A DNA stretch of 64,000 bases from Prostheceraeus crozeri (lineage: Eukaryota; Platyhelminthes; Polycladida; Euryleptidae), in assembly GCA_907163375.1 (NCBI GenBank), contig CAJQUW010001803.1:114461-178460 (forward strand), read 5' to 3'. The position numbers were made by a program, and so were the translations under genes. Below, in pieces: positions 1 through 8,618 of this stretch (positions within the stretch are counted from its first letter, which is position 1; each line of letters opens with the position of its first letter). Below the pieces are notes generated by a model that saw only the letters and a program-made list of their open reading frames with translations, made no database searches and had not been told where the DNA came from.

Positions 1-199
1 TTTTCAACAATGAATTGCTCAACAGCGAATCAGAATGCTTCAGGGATAGCAATCGACTGCGATCCATGTGTAAAGAGCTTGTTAGACTACGGAAGAGAGA
101 AGTGTGTTATGTTGCGTGTGGCGCGTGAGTATCCTCCCTTTCATTCCATTCATCAATTCGTCTCATTGATAGAGACAGGTAGAACTCATGGCTCTCATA

Positions 200-583
200 A
201 CGTATGCAATGGAAAGTTTTAGGCAACCTTCGACAGTTGGATAAATGTCGCCCTGGCGCGAATGCATACTACGTTGAGACAGAGGCAATCACTTGCAAAC
301 TTGACGCAGAGAGGTTTAACAAGATTGACCATTGCCGAATGTCCCTTGCGGTATACATAGCTACGGGTTTCACCGCCGCCCTTTACAGGAACGCCCGTCG
401 AAAGGAAGTATTACACCGAACTTCATTTGCAACGTTCAAGTTGACTGATAGCAGATTCAACTTAATGATAGTATTCGCCAGTCCGAAGACTGCCCAGGGC
501 AAACCGCGAGGAGGTTCTATCATGTCTTGCCCCATGGTGGCCCTTAAGAGAGCCGATAGTTCATTCTCGGGAGTAACGTCATC
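200..583 (-). other. decayed coding continuation of the 88-codon ORF
   Basis: Reading on past the end of the 88-codon ORF in the same frame gives protein-like sequence for over 100 more codons, with about three breaks in all. It includes the string RATMGQDMIEPPRGLPWAVF, and a diverged copy of this stretch recurs upstream of the gene in the 144-bp duplication. The preserved frame suggests a once longer protein. I recognise no family. The origin could be a virus-like or parasitic element, so it is treated as a fossil. Confidence 0.3.
429..572. repeat. 144-bp direct duplication, copy 1
   Basis: This copy matches 905-1048 with only a few substitutions over 144 bp, same orientation. It overlaps the decayed coding continuation of the small ORF. 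Confidence 0.9.
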
Positions 584-850
584 TTACACCCTACCAATTC
601 TGCTAAGAGAGTCAAAGACTCTCTCTTTGGTAGCACTGTCGACTTCCACACTAACTGGTACATGGCTAAAAAGTGGAATGTAGCGCCATTCCGTTGGATT
701 GACAGCAGTTGCTGTCATCGGATTGCCAATCCGAGCAAGATTATTAAAAACTCTGTCTTGCTCCTCTATTCTAGCAAATTCATTAAATAAATTTCGCGGC
801 CTTAACTGCGGTCCGCGAGGAGAGTTGACTGCAGCGTTAGGTGTCTCCAT
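584..850 (-). CDS. unrecognised 88-residue protein, TATA-driven
   Basis: The ORF begins METPNAAVNSPRGPQLR and ends with FDSLSRIGRV. It contains two related strings, RVFNNLARIG and RVFDSLSRIG, about 45 residues apart, suggesting an internal repeat. There is no signal peptide or membrane segment. The start is chosen because a TATATAAAC box lies about 32 bp upstream, which implies a very short leader. Protein-like sequence continues in frame beyond the stop, so this may be the head of a longer decayed gene. The neighbour upstream on the same strand is the 424-codon coiled-coil gene, which has the same type of TATA box. No function can be assigned. Confidence 0.35.
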   Translation of the reverse strand: METPNAAVNSPRGPQLRPRNLFNEFARIEEQDRVFNNLARIGNPMTATAVNPTEWRYIPLFSHVPVSVEVDSATKERVFDSLSRIGRV

Positions 851-881
851 GATTGAAATGAAATGAAATGAGAGGTAGTGG

Positions 882-889
882 TTTATATA
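882..889 (-). promoter_or_regulatory. TATA box of the 88-codon ORF
   Basis: TATATAAA on the minus strand, 32-39 bp upstream of the ATG at 850. The same core followed by C (TATATAAAC) occurs at 3043-3050 upstream of the neighbouring gene, which supports a shared promoter type. Confidence 0.5.
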
Positions 890-904
890 CCCCTCTAATG
901 TGAC

Positions 905-1048
905 GCAACGTTCAAGTTGACTGATAGCAGATTCAACTTAATGATAGTATTCGCCAGTCCGAAGACTGCCCAGGGCAAACCGCGTGGAGGTTCTATCATG
1001 TCTTGCCCCTAGGTGGCCCTTAAGAGAGCCGATGGTTCATTCTCGGGA
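905..1048. repeat. 144-bp direct duplication, copy 2
   Basis: Second copy of 429-572. It lies between the TATA box at 882-889 and the stop of the 424-codon gene at 1069, as expected if a gene unit had been tandemly duplicated and mostly lost. Confidence 0.9.
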
Positions 1049-1068
1049 TAATTCAAGGACTATGGGAC

Positions 1069-2404
1069 TCAAGCTTGCCGCTTCGCCTCCGGCTCGTTGA
1101 CGGAAGCAGGTGGGCGCTTCTCTTTGATATCTGTAAAGAAAGAAGTTGTTAGTTATTATCTTGAACTCTAAGTTACTTGTTTTAAACTTACAGATCTTCT
1201 CAGGACGTGGCTCGAACAGGAATCCTGTGATCGCCTCCTTGTGGTCGAATGTAAAGTGAAGGCATTCGATACCTTTTTTAGCCCTGCTATAACACATCTC
1301 GTCTCTGCCACGTTCACAGAGGAGCGGTCTTGCGGGCACACGTCCTTTCTTGTCAAGGGGAATGTGGAGGCGACTTGATCGTCGAGTACTGCTACTCATC
1401 ACTTGCTGGTGCAGCTCCTGATTAGTCGCCACCACCTTCCCCAACTGCTTTCGCAGCCCTTCCACCTCCTCCCTCATCTTTCTTAACTCCTTCTCCTGAC
1501 TCTCTCTCTCGATGAGGAGTTGCTCTTCTTTAGCCTTACTAGCGAGGTGCGAGAACCTCTCGCGATCGAGCTCTCCTTCTTTCTCAAAAAGACTAGCTTG
1601 AGTCTTCTTGAGCTCCTGAGTGACTCGCGAGAGGTTCTCGGAACTCGCTTTATAGAAGAAACAGTCCCTCTTCCACACCTCCAACTCATTCTTCAGCTTG
1701 TCATAGTTATCAACCAGTGGTGGGCGCATAATGAAGTTGCGACATTGAGCCGCAATCCCACCACTGCTTGATAACTTAGCCGGCTGCACCTCGCTATCGA
1801 GGTCAACGTCCCTCACCGCCTCTACCTCGCTATCGAGGTAGACACTCTCGACTAGGTCAACCTTCGTCGAGCCTTTATCCTCCTCCTCTTCCTCACTGTC
1901 GCTGCTACTTGTAGCCGACTCATCGCTAGAGGAGGAGGAGGAGGATTTACTCGACTTCGGAGAAGACTCAATCGGAGTGGGTGAGAGAGCCTTTGCTGGC
2001 ACGCTAGAAGATGGAGCCTCTGCTGACGTGATAGACTCGACAGCAGACTGAGTCTCTAGAATCGGGGTGGGCGAGAGAGCCTTTGCTGGTGCACAAGATG
2101 AGGGAGGCTTTGCTGACGTGATAGCCTCGATAGCACACTGAGTCTCCAGAGCTTTCAACTCTGAGCTGAAGAGACTTTGCTTCGCCTCCTCAGTCAGCTC
2201 TGGTTGACTGCAGCTGCTGTGCTTCGCATGCCACTCCGGTAGCGTCTCGACAAGGCGAGATGCATTATGGCTGCTACAAAAGTATCGAATGCCCCCTACC
2301 ATTCGCTTATGTGCACAAGAATGCTTCTTAAAGGCATCGCTACGAAAAATCTTTGAACAGACGCAAAGCTTAAAAGCCGTCTTTGCATTGTTGTAGTTAA
2401 CCAT
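1069..2404 (-). CDS. unrecognised 424-residue coiled-coil protein with Cys/His head
   Basis: Coding exons are 2404-1192 and 1130-1069. The intron 1191-1131 has GTAAGT and a pyrimidine-rich TTTACAG; joining gives 425 codons including the stop. The C terminus then reads YIKEKRPPASVNEPEAKRQA. Residues 1-60 are rich in Cys and His (CVCSKIF, KKHSCAHKR, YFCSSH), possibly a metal-binding fold. Residues 80-150 hold a 32-residue imperfect tandem repeat (ETQ-AIEAITSA ... AKALSPTPI). A Ser/Glu-rich acidic tract follows, then about 110 residues of heptad-like coiled coil (LEKEGELDRERF region). ATG 2404 is chosen because a 3' splice site (CAG at 2408-2410) lies just before it. No family recognised; the gene looks intact. 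Confidence 0.55.
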
Positions 2405-2478
2405 TTTCTGAAGTGAAAAGGGGAAAACAATGATTATAATTCCGTAAACGTTTGATAGCAAACGATTGATTCCTAGTT

Positions 2479-2485
2479 TATAAAA
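2479..2485 (+). promoter_or_regulatory. possible TATA box of a small divergent ORF
   Basis: TATAAAA, 33 bp before the ATG at 2518. On the other strand the same bases read TTTTATA, so it could also act toward the 424-codon gene. Confidence 0.25.
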
Positions 2486-2517
2486 ACGGAAAAGAATGAT
2501 TTTACACTTAGTGAGGA

Positions 2518-2661
2518 ATGATAGATTTGAGTGTAGTGAGTGGCACTAGATCCCGTCGACAGCCCGAAGGCCTTGTACTGATCACTAGGGAAGTGAGAGA
2601 TCTTCCCCGATACCCGCTCTTTACAGCTGAAGACATCATTGTCACTGCCCCGAAGTGGTAA
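2518..2661 (+). CDS. possible 47-residue protein, divergent to the coiled-coil gene
   Basis: The ORF runs from ATG to TAA and reads MIDLSVVSGTRSRRQPEGLV, continuing with an acidic tail ending AEDIIVTAPKW. A TATAAAA box lies 33 bp upstream. Composition is protein-like, but a 47-codon ORF can occur by chance. It sits inside the predicted leader intron of the opposite-strand gene. No family recognised. Confidence 0.2.
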   Translation: MIDLSVVSGTRSRRQPEGLVLITREVRDLPRYPLFTAEDIIVTAPKW

Positions 2662-3042
2662 CAGGAACGCCGAGTCAAAGGTAGTGATCAGTAGCTGGGA
2701 TCCAACCCCTCAAAGCTGCCTTAGACTTAGTTACATTTCAAATCTGATAGCAGATTTGAACTCAGCATACTTGAAAACCTTAGTCTACATGTTAAAACTT
2801 TGAAAAAACTGAAAATTAAGAATTTTTAAAAAATTCCGCATTTTACTACTCATACTACTTTTAGAAAATTTTATCAGTAGTAAAGACACTATCAAACTCT
2901 ATCACACAAACTTTGAAGTAAGAAGATAGCTTGCCTACTTCAAAAGATAGAGTCCTTTGCAACCCGATATCGGGAGCTCAGAGCGACGACCGTCGCTTAC
3001 CTCGTCTTTCGATGAAGTGATCAGACTTGCGTTGTCGGGGGT

Positions 3043-3050
3043 TTATATAT
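3043..3050 (-). promoter_or_regulatory. TATA box of the 424-codon gene
   Basis: TATATAAA on the minus strand, about 30 bp upstream of a short leader that ends in a consensus splice donor at 3000/3001. Same core as the box at 882-889. Confidence 0.5.
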
Positions 3051-3325
3051 GCTCGGAAGAAAACTTAAAAGGGCTCTATCTCCGAAAGTATTCATCGTAG
3101 CGACATGCGGTTTGTTGCAAACGATTTGTCTCATCATTCTCTATCATATGACACCTCAACCATTCTCATATGACCACGGGAAGTTGGTGTGTCAGCACAT
3201 GACCATGTAACATGCCACAAGTGAAAAAATTCCTAAGTGTGGGAGCTCCAGTGTGGTGAAAATTTTGAAAAATTTAAAACTTCCGAATTTTGACCTGGGA
3301 CCTTTACCAAAACATTTTTCATCAA

Positions 3326-4552
3326 ATTTCGCTGACGTCCCCCCCCCTCTGGACAGCTTGCTTCGATCTTGGCTTCTAGTGGACGGATTTTGTCGAGTGA
3401 GGTGTCATTTGAAAGCTAAGAGTGAGACAAATTCACTGAAACAAACGGCTTGTTCCTATCTGTCTTCGTTTACATGTGAGACGCCATTTAAGATTTTAGG
3501 TCGGAGCTCACCTGAAAAAATCCTAAGTGTCAGAGTGACTTTGTATGGGAAAAATTAAAAATTTTCCAAAGTGTGGAATTTCGACCTGGGACCTTTACCA
3601 AAGTTTGTTTCATCAAATTTCGCTGACCCCCCCCCTTTGTTCTAACTTTGGTTCTAGTGGACGGATTTTGTTCGTTCGAGTTGCATTGGAAAGAGGATGA
3701 AACACTGCTCGACCGCATTTTTCGTTGCGAGTCAATCGGAGCAGCCGTTCAAAAGTTAGAGCGGTTACAAGATTTTAGGTCGGAGCTCACCTGAAAGAAT
3801 CCTAAGTGTCAGAGTGACTTTGTATGGGAAAAATTAAAAATGTTCCAAAGTGTGGAATTTCGACCTGGGACCTTTACCAAAGTTTGTTTCATCAAATTTC
3901 GCTGACCCCCCCCCCTTTGTTCTAACTTTGGTTCTAGTGGACGGATTTTGTTCGTTCGAGTTGCATTGGAAAGAGGATGAAACACTGCTCGACCGCATTT
4001 TTCGTTGCGAGTCAATCGGAGCAGCCGTTCAAAAGTTAGAGCGGTTACAAGATTTTAGGTCGGAGCTCACTCTTAGGATTTTTTCAGGTGAGCTCCGACC
4101 TAAAATCTTGTAACCGCTCTAACTTTTGAACGGCTGCTCCGATTGACTCGCAACGAAAAATGCGGTCGAGCAGTGTTTCATCCTCTTTCCAATGCAACTC
4201 GAACGAACAAAATCCGTCCACTAGAACCAAAGTTAGAACAAAGGGGGGGGGTCAGCGAAATTTGATGAAACAAACTTTGGTAAAGGTCCCAGGTCGAAAT
4301 TCCACACTTTGGAAAATTTTTAATTTTTCCCATACAAAGTCACTCTGACACTTAGGATTTTTTCAGGTGAGCTCCGACCTAAAATCTTAAATGGCGTCTC
4401 ACATGTAAACGAAGACAGATAGGAACAAGCCGTTTGTTTCAGTGAATTTGTCTCACTCTTAGCTTTCAAATGACACCTCACTCGACAAAATCCGTCCACT
4501 AGAAGCCAAGATCGAAGCAAGCTGTCCAGAGGGGGGGGGACGTCAGCGAAAA
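3326..4552. repeat. foldback element of tandem and inverted 257-bp units
   Basis: The order is A (3326-3530), B1 (3531-3790), B2 (3791-4070), a centre near 4078, then B inverted (4087-4372) and A inverted (4373-4552). Arms are nearly identical, so single strands would fold into a hairpin over 450 bp long. Units A and B are diverged relatives sharing a CTAGTGGACGGATTTTGT core and a poly-C run. All apparent ORFs here are translations of the repeat, present on both strands. A partial unit extends left to about 3240. No transposase is present. Confidence 0.85.
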
Positions 4553-4925
4553 ATTTTTAACTCCGATTGCTTTCAAATTCACCATACAGATGCAGAATTT
4601 CACGCTGAATCCGAATCTGGCCTCCGTTTTCACATCCGAGGCTTCGTTTGGACACTACACACCAAAACATCCCACAGTTTAACCAAGACAACCTAGACGG
4701 TCGCCCAGGTCAACCTAGACGGTCGCCCAAGTCCACCAGGCGGTCGGACACAGACACCCGAGACTCACACACTGTCGGTCCAGAGGGGGGGGGACGTCAG
4801 CGGAACCTCGCCGGCACATCACGACACTGGCGGACCAGAGGGGGGGGACTCAGCCACGACGGCGGCCATCTTGCGCTATCTGGTGTTCGCCGTTTTCTTA
4901 CTACTCACTTTTTGGGAGAGTTTAT
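4553..4925. other. GC-rich tract with repeated CAGAGGGGGGGGAC motif
   Basis: The motif occurs near 4528, 4781 and 4840, usually followed by a CAGC word, and its complement is in unit A of the foldback. A 22-bp repeat containing CCTAGACGGTCGCCCA occurs twice near 4690-4730. GC content is well above that of the surroundings. It is probably a degenerate outer part of the foldback repeat family. No gene seen. Confidence 0.5.
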
Positions 4926-5968
4926 TAGTTTTGATAAGATATGAATTATGACTGGTCTAAAATACATGCAATAACATTCAAAAAATTGATAGTTCCTACG
5001 AGATAAGGTATCGCATAAATTTCTTATAATGTTTAGCGAGTTCGTTAAGGGTCGCTCAAGAAATTGCTTTTTTCGCATCATAAATCTCACATATACCCAT
5101 TTTCAGTCCTTAGGACTATTATCATATCCCTTAGAGATTTATATTTTCTCTGTTCATACAGTTTACTTGTGGTTGCCATGACTTTACAGGCATATTTTGT
5201 TCTCGAGTCTCCAGAATGATCGGCAGTGTTCTAGACGTATACGTTGATACTTACATATCCCGGCTTTTTAACTGTTGAAAATATTACTCCTTCGCCTTTC
5301 TCATTAGCTGCAGTTGTGCCATCAACATCATTGTTCACGAATTTATCATTTTCACCAATTGATGAAGCGTTTACAGCGTTGACGGAATCCTGAAAATAAT
5401 AAGACAAAAAGAATAAGGATAATCTAAAATGCGGGAAATCTTTTTAGGCTTCTTCAATCGTGCGTAGGTCTACCTAAGAATTATGCTGTATCTGGCCTAC
5501 AATACACCCTAGGTTATAGGCAATTGTTCATTTGGTATTCACATAACATACATGCGCATCTCCAGAATTATTTTCTTCTCTCATTGATGCTGCGCATTAT
5601 TTGGCTAATACATGTAGTGGAAAATCGATTGCTTGGTTTTCTAAACAACATATAGCTGTCTCTAAATATAAGCAAGTATTATTGTGAATACCAGATGTTT
5701 TTGTTTGGCATGAAATCATACGATAATTCTTTGTACCGGTACCCGCATGTAGGCCTAATAATGGATCGATTAAATGAGAACATTCATTGTGAGACATTTA
5801 TAGAACGATCAAATTGATTTCGTGAAATTAATTTTTAATATTTGATCAATATACTGATTCGACGAAAGTGTTCAAGCCCACTCAAAACTTTAGGCAGTTG
5901 TCTCAAGCATGGCATCCATTATACGGTATACCTAACCTACATTGTTGAACTCAGCTCATCGAACTCAC

Positions 5969-6590
5969 CGTTCCAATTTCAACATTATCCTCTTGAGGAG
6001 ACATTCTTTGCTATTTGCAAACCAAAAGATCATCAGTGTTAGATGAAATGTTTACAAGAGGATTGCGATTGGGAGTAGAGAACATGGGATATCTGCTTGC
6101 CGATTCCTCCTCATCAACCATTTCCAAAGTACATGTATCATCTTGAGAAGACTTTCTTTGCGTTTTATAAAACGAGGGATTATCATCTGTGTAGGCTGAA
6201 GGTCTTGCAAGAAGATTGCGATTGGGAGTAGAGGACATGGGATATCTGCTTGCCGATTCTTCTTCATCAACCATTTCCAAAGTACATGTATCATCTTGAG
6301 AAGACTTTCTTTGCGTTTTATAAAACGAGGGATTATCATCTGTGTAGGCTGAAGGTCTTGCAAGAAGATTGCGATTGGGAGTAGAGGACATGGGATATCT
6401 GCTTGCCGATTCTTCTTCATCAACCATTTCCAAAGTACATGTATCATCTTGAGAAGACTTTCTTTGCGTTTTATAAAACGAGGGATTATCATCTGTGTAG
6501 GCTGAAGGTCATGCAAGAAGATTGCGATTGGGAGTAGAGGACATGGGATATCTGCTTGCCGATTCTTCTTCATCAGCCGTTTCCATCCTG
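5969..6590 (-). repeat. 153-bp in-frame tandem repeat, 4 copies
   Basis: The word GATTGCGATTGGGAGTAG on the plus strand recurs at 6061, 6214, 6367 and 6520, exactly 153 bp apart. The unit equals 51 codons, so the array keeps frame. The last (leftmost) unit is the most diverged. Confidence 0.9.
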
Positions 6591-7150
6591 AAATCCTGGA
6601 AAGAATAACACAAAGAATTTACAGTTGCCTACATGTAGGCCAATGACATTTTTCTATACGACCGACAGGCCTAACAATTGAATACACAAATGATGATTGA
6701 ACTAACACAATTTTTGAATGCAGTAATTTCATAATGTAACAATTTAATATGTATGTAGAGCAAAAATTACTGAACTTACAAGTGCAAAAAACCAAAATAA
6801 GACTAAGTATAGAATAAAACTTACTGTTCCAGGTTTGAAATCAATTAATTTTGCAGCAGACACAATTTCTTCGAGCCTTTCGACAAGAGAATGCAGTCGA
6901 TTAACATCTGTAAAAAATAGATTTGTGTGATTGTAGAGTGACGACAGGTAGCCAATCAAATTATTTTCATACATACTACTTTCATACTATTTTCAAACAG
7001 CTCATCAGTGGTTGTACAGTATAGGCCTAGTCATGAGTACCGCTTATGTTGCTGAAATACTAAAAGTACTATATCGTAAGTAGCCTGTATTAAACAAATG
7101 GTCGTATTGAGGTTGAGTCAGTGCGACTCTCGCTTTACTTGCTTCACACT

Positions 7151-7222
7151 GTCGGGTATAGCTCAGCGGTAGAACGTCCGCCTAGACAGCGGAGGTCGAG
7201 GGTTCGATTCCCTTTCCCGACA
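7151..7222 (+). tRNA. tRNA-like gene, apparent anticodon AGA
   Basis: A 72-nt cloverleaf: acceptor GTCGGGT with TCCCGAC (one mismatch at the last pair), D arm GCTC...GAAC with A-box-like TAGCTCAGCGG, perfect anticodon stem TCCGC/GCGGA with loop CTAGACA, and T arm around GGTTCGATTCC (B box). Six T residues from 7227 form a pol III terminator. The loop reads AGA (Ser), yet there is no long variable arm, which true tRNA-Ser has. It may be a tRNA pseudogene or the head of a short tRNA-derived SINE. It lies in intron 3 of the accessory gene on the opposite strand. Confidence 0.6.
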
Positions 7223-8618
7223 TCGGTTTTTTGGCGTTTGCTTGGTTCATTCATGAGCTGTGCAATTATCAAGTATGTGCTTGTAATCAATTTGATTCTT
7301 AATAAAGACTACTTCTCATTGATGGTCTTATAGCCAGCAGTCTATAAGGGCAAAGGTTACCAGGCAAAAGTATATCGCATCTACCTTAAATGCAGAGCCT
7401 ACATAAAGCTAATGCACGGAACTCCAATTTTTTTAAAACTTTTATGTAGGTATTGTTCAGGATCCATGAAGGTATCATATATTGAATTTATCAGAGTTGA
7501 TTTATTTTAACTATTCGAATTTTTCATTAGCATAAATAAATTTGTTTTCATGAAATGAATAATATTTTGAAAAATCCTAACAAATAAATAAACTAAGAAT
7601 AAAACATAAAAAGTTATAAACTTCTGGTATGTTTAAAGCGTGTATGTATTAGTAATATTCAAGCTTACCTTCCATATTGTCAACCAATATTTTCAAACTC
7701 GCATTTTCTCGCTGAAGCATTTGCAGTTCGCGATGCAAGGATTCCATCTTCGATTTACAAGATTCACAAACATGCTCGTCTTGAACCTTCTCATCTTCGT
7801 CCTGAAATTTAAATATAGTCTAGAGAGTCGACATATGATAATATGTGTGAACTAGAATGTATTTCGTTGAATTGTACCTGTATCTCCTTTAGTAGTTTTG
7901 CAACAGCCTTCGAATGTTTAGAGCGCATCATCTGAAGCACGACATGATGAAATTGTTACCCTATTGACATAACAGATCAGCTGATGAAGCAAAATCAATA
8001 AAGTTAGTCTTTAACAGGAATACAAAAAAATGATTTTTTTTCTATTTGCCAATATACTTTGTATACAAAGTGCATATAATACGACTGACTGTACGTATAA
8101 ACTACCGTACATTATTAACTCTGTGCGCATCCGCATATTTATACTAACCTTGAATACTTGAATGAAGTAGCCATGCATAAATGTCCAGCGACTATCGGCA
8201 GTTTTTTGAGGAAGATGAGTCATGTTAATGGAACTATTTTATCATACACTTTCAAAAGTCGACTCTCATTTGTAACTTTTAACATTCTAGCATCTTATAC
8301 ATAATTGCTGTATAGCATAGATGATTGTAAAACGCATTCAATGATATACGGTACTCATTCATAACATATCAAAAGCAACAATTACAATTGTTTTTTCTCA
8401 TGTTGTCTGATATTTCAAGTGATCTCGTGTTACGAAACTATCTACACGCAAAATAGACTTATTTAAGTTCTACGAATTCCGAAGTTTGGTGATTATCATT
8501 GATTATAGCCAGAGAAAAGGGCCATACATTTCATGATTACTGCCATATGCAGTCTTCATAATAAACTCGAGGTTGTGTGGTAAATTTATGTAATGTGTAA
8601 CCCCTCTGCTTTTGAATG

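Larger units (their letters stand above)
2408..3000 (-). other. predicted 5'-UTR intron of the 424-codon gene
   Basis: On the minus strand a donor GAG|GTAAGC begins at 3000 and an acceptor CACTTCAG ends at 2408, three bases before the ATG. The leader exon would run from about 3015 to 3001, 30 bp below the TATA box. The interval holds the small plus-strand ORF and otherwise no recognisable gene. Confidence 0.4.
5255..8223 (-). pseudogene. coiled-coil accessory gene of a CACTA-like element, 51-residue repeats
   Basis: Six exons: 8223-8149, 7931-7878, 7801-7669, 6907-6825, 6595-5969 and 5389-5255. All have GT-AG borders and all phases agree, giving 369 codons without a 3' end (a donor follows 5255 but no later exon is seen). 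It starts MTHLPQKTADSRW, has a CESCKSKM pair of cysteines, then about 70 residues of coiled coil (LHRELQMLQRENASLK). Exon 5 encodes 51-residue tandem repeats (DEEESASRYPMSSTPNR). Two in-frame stops lie in that exon: TGA in the first repeat where others have AGA, and TAG in the last. Position just downstream of the transposase matches the cassette at 22-28 kb. Role unknown; possibly DNA-binding or transposase partner. Confidence 0.55.

Noticed and set aside
204-683. 159-codon plus-strand ORF
   Set aside because: It is antisense to the small TATA-driven gene and its decayed continuation, which have promoter support.
3253-4520. Several 60-100 codon ORFs on both strands, some identical
   Set aside because: They are translations of the foldback units in either direction, not genes.
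6744-6974. 76-codon ORF with a hydrophobic C-terminal tail (membrane segment)
   Set aside because: The tail is intron sequence after a GTAAGT donor; only 6825-6907 is exon.
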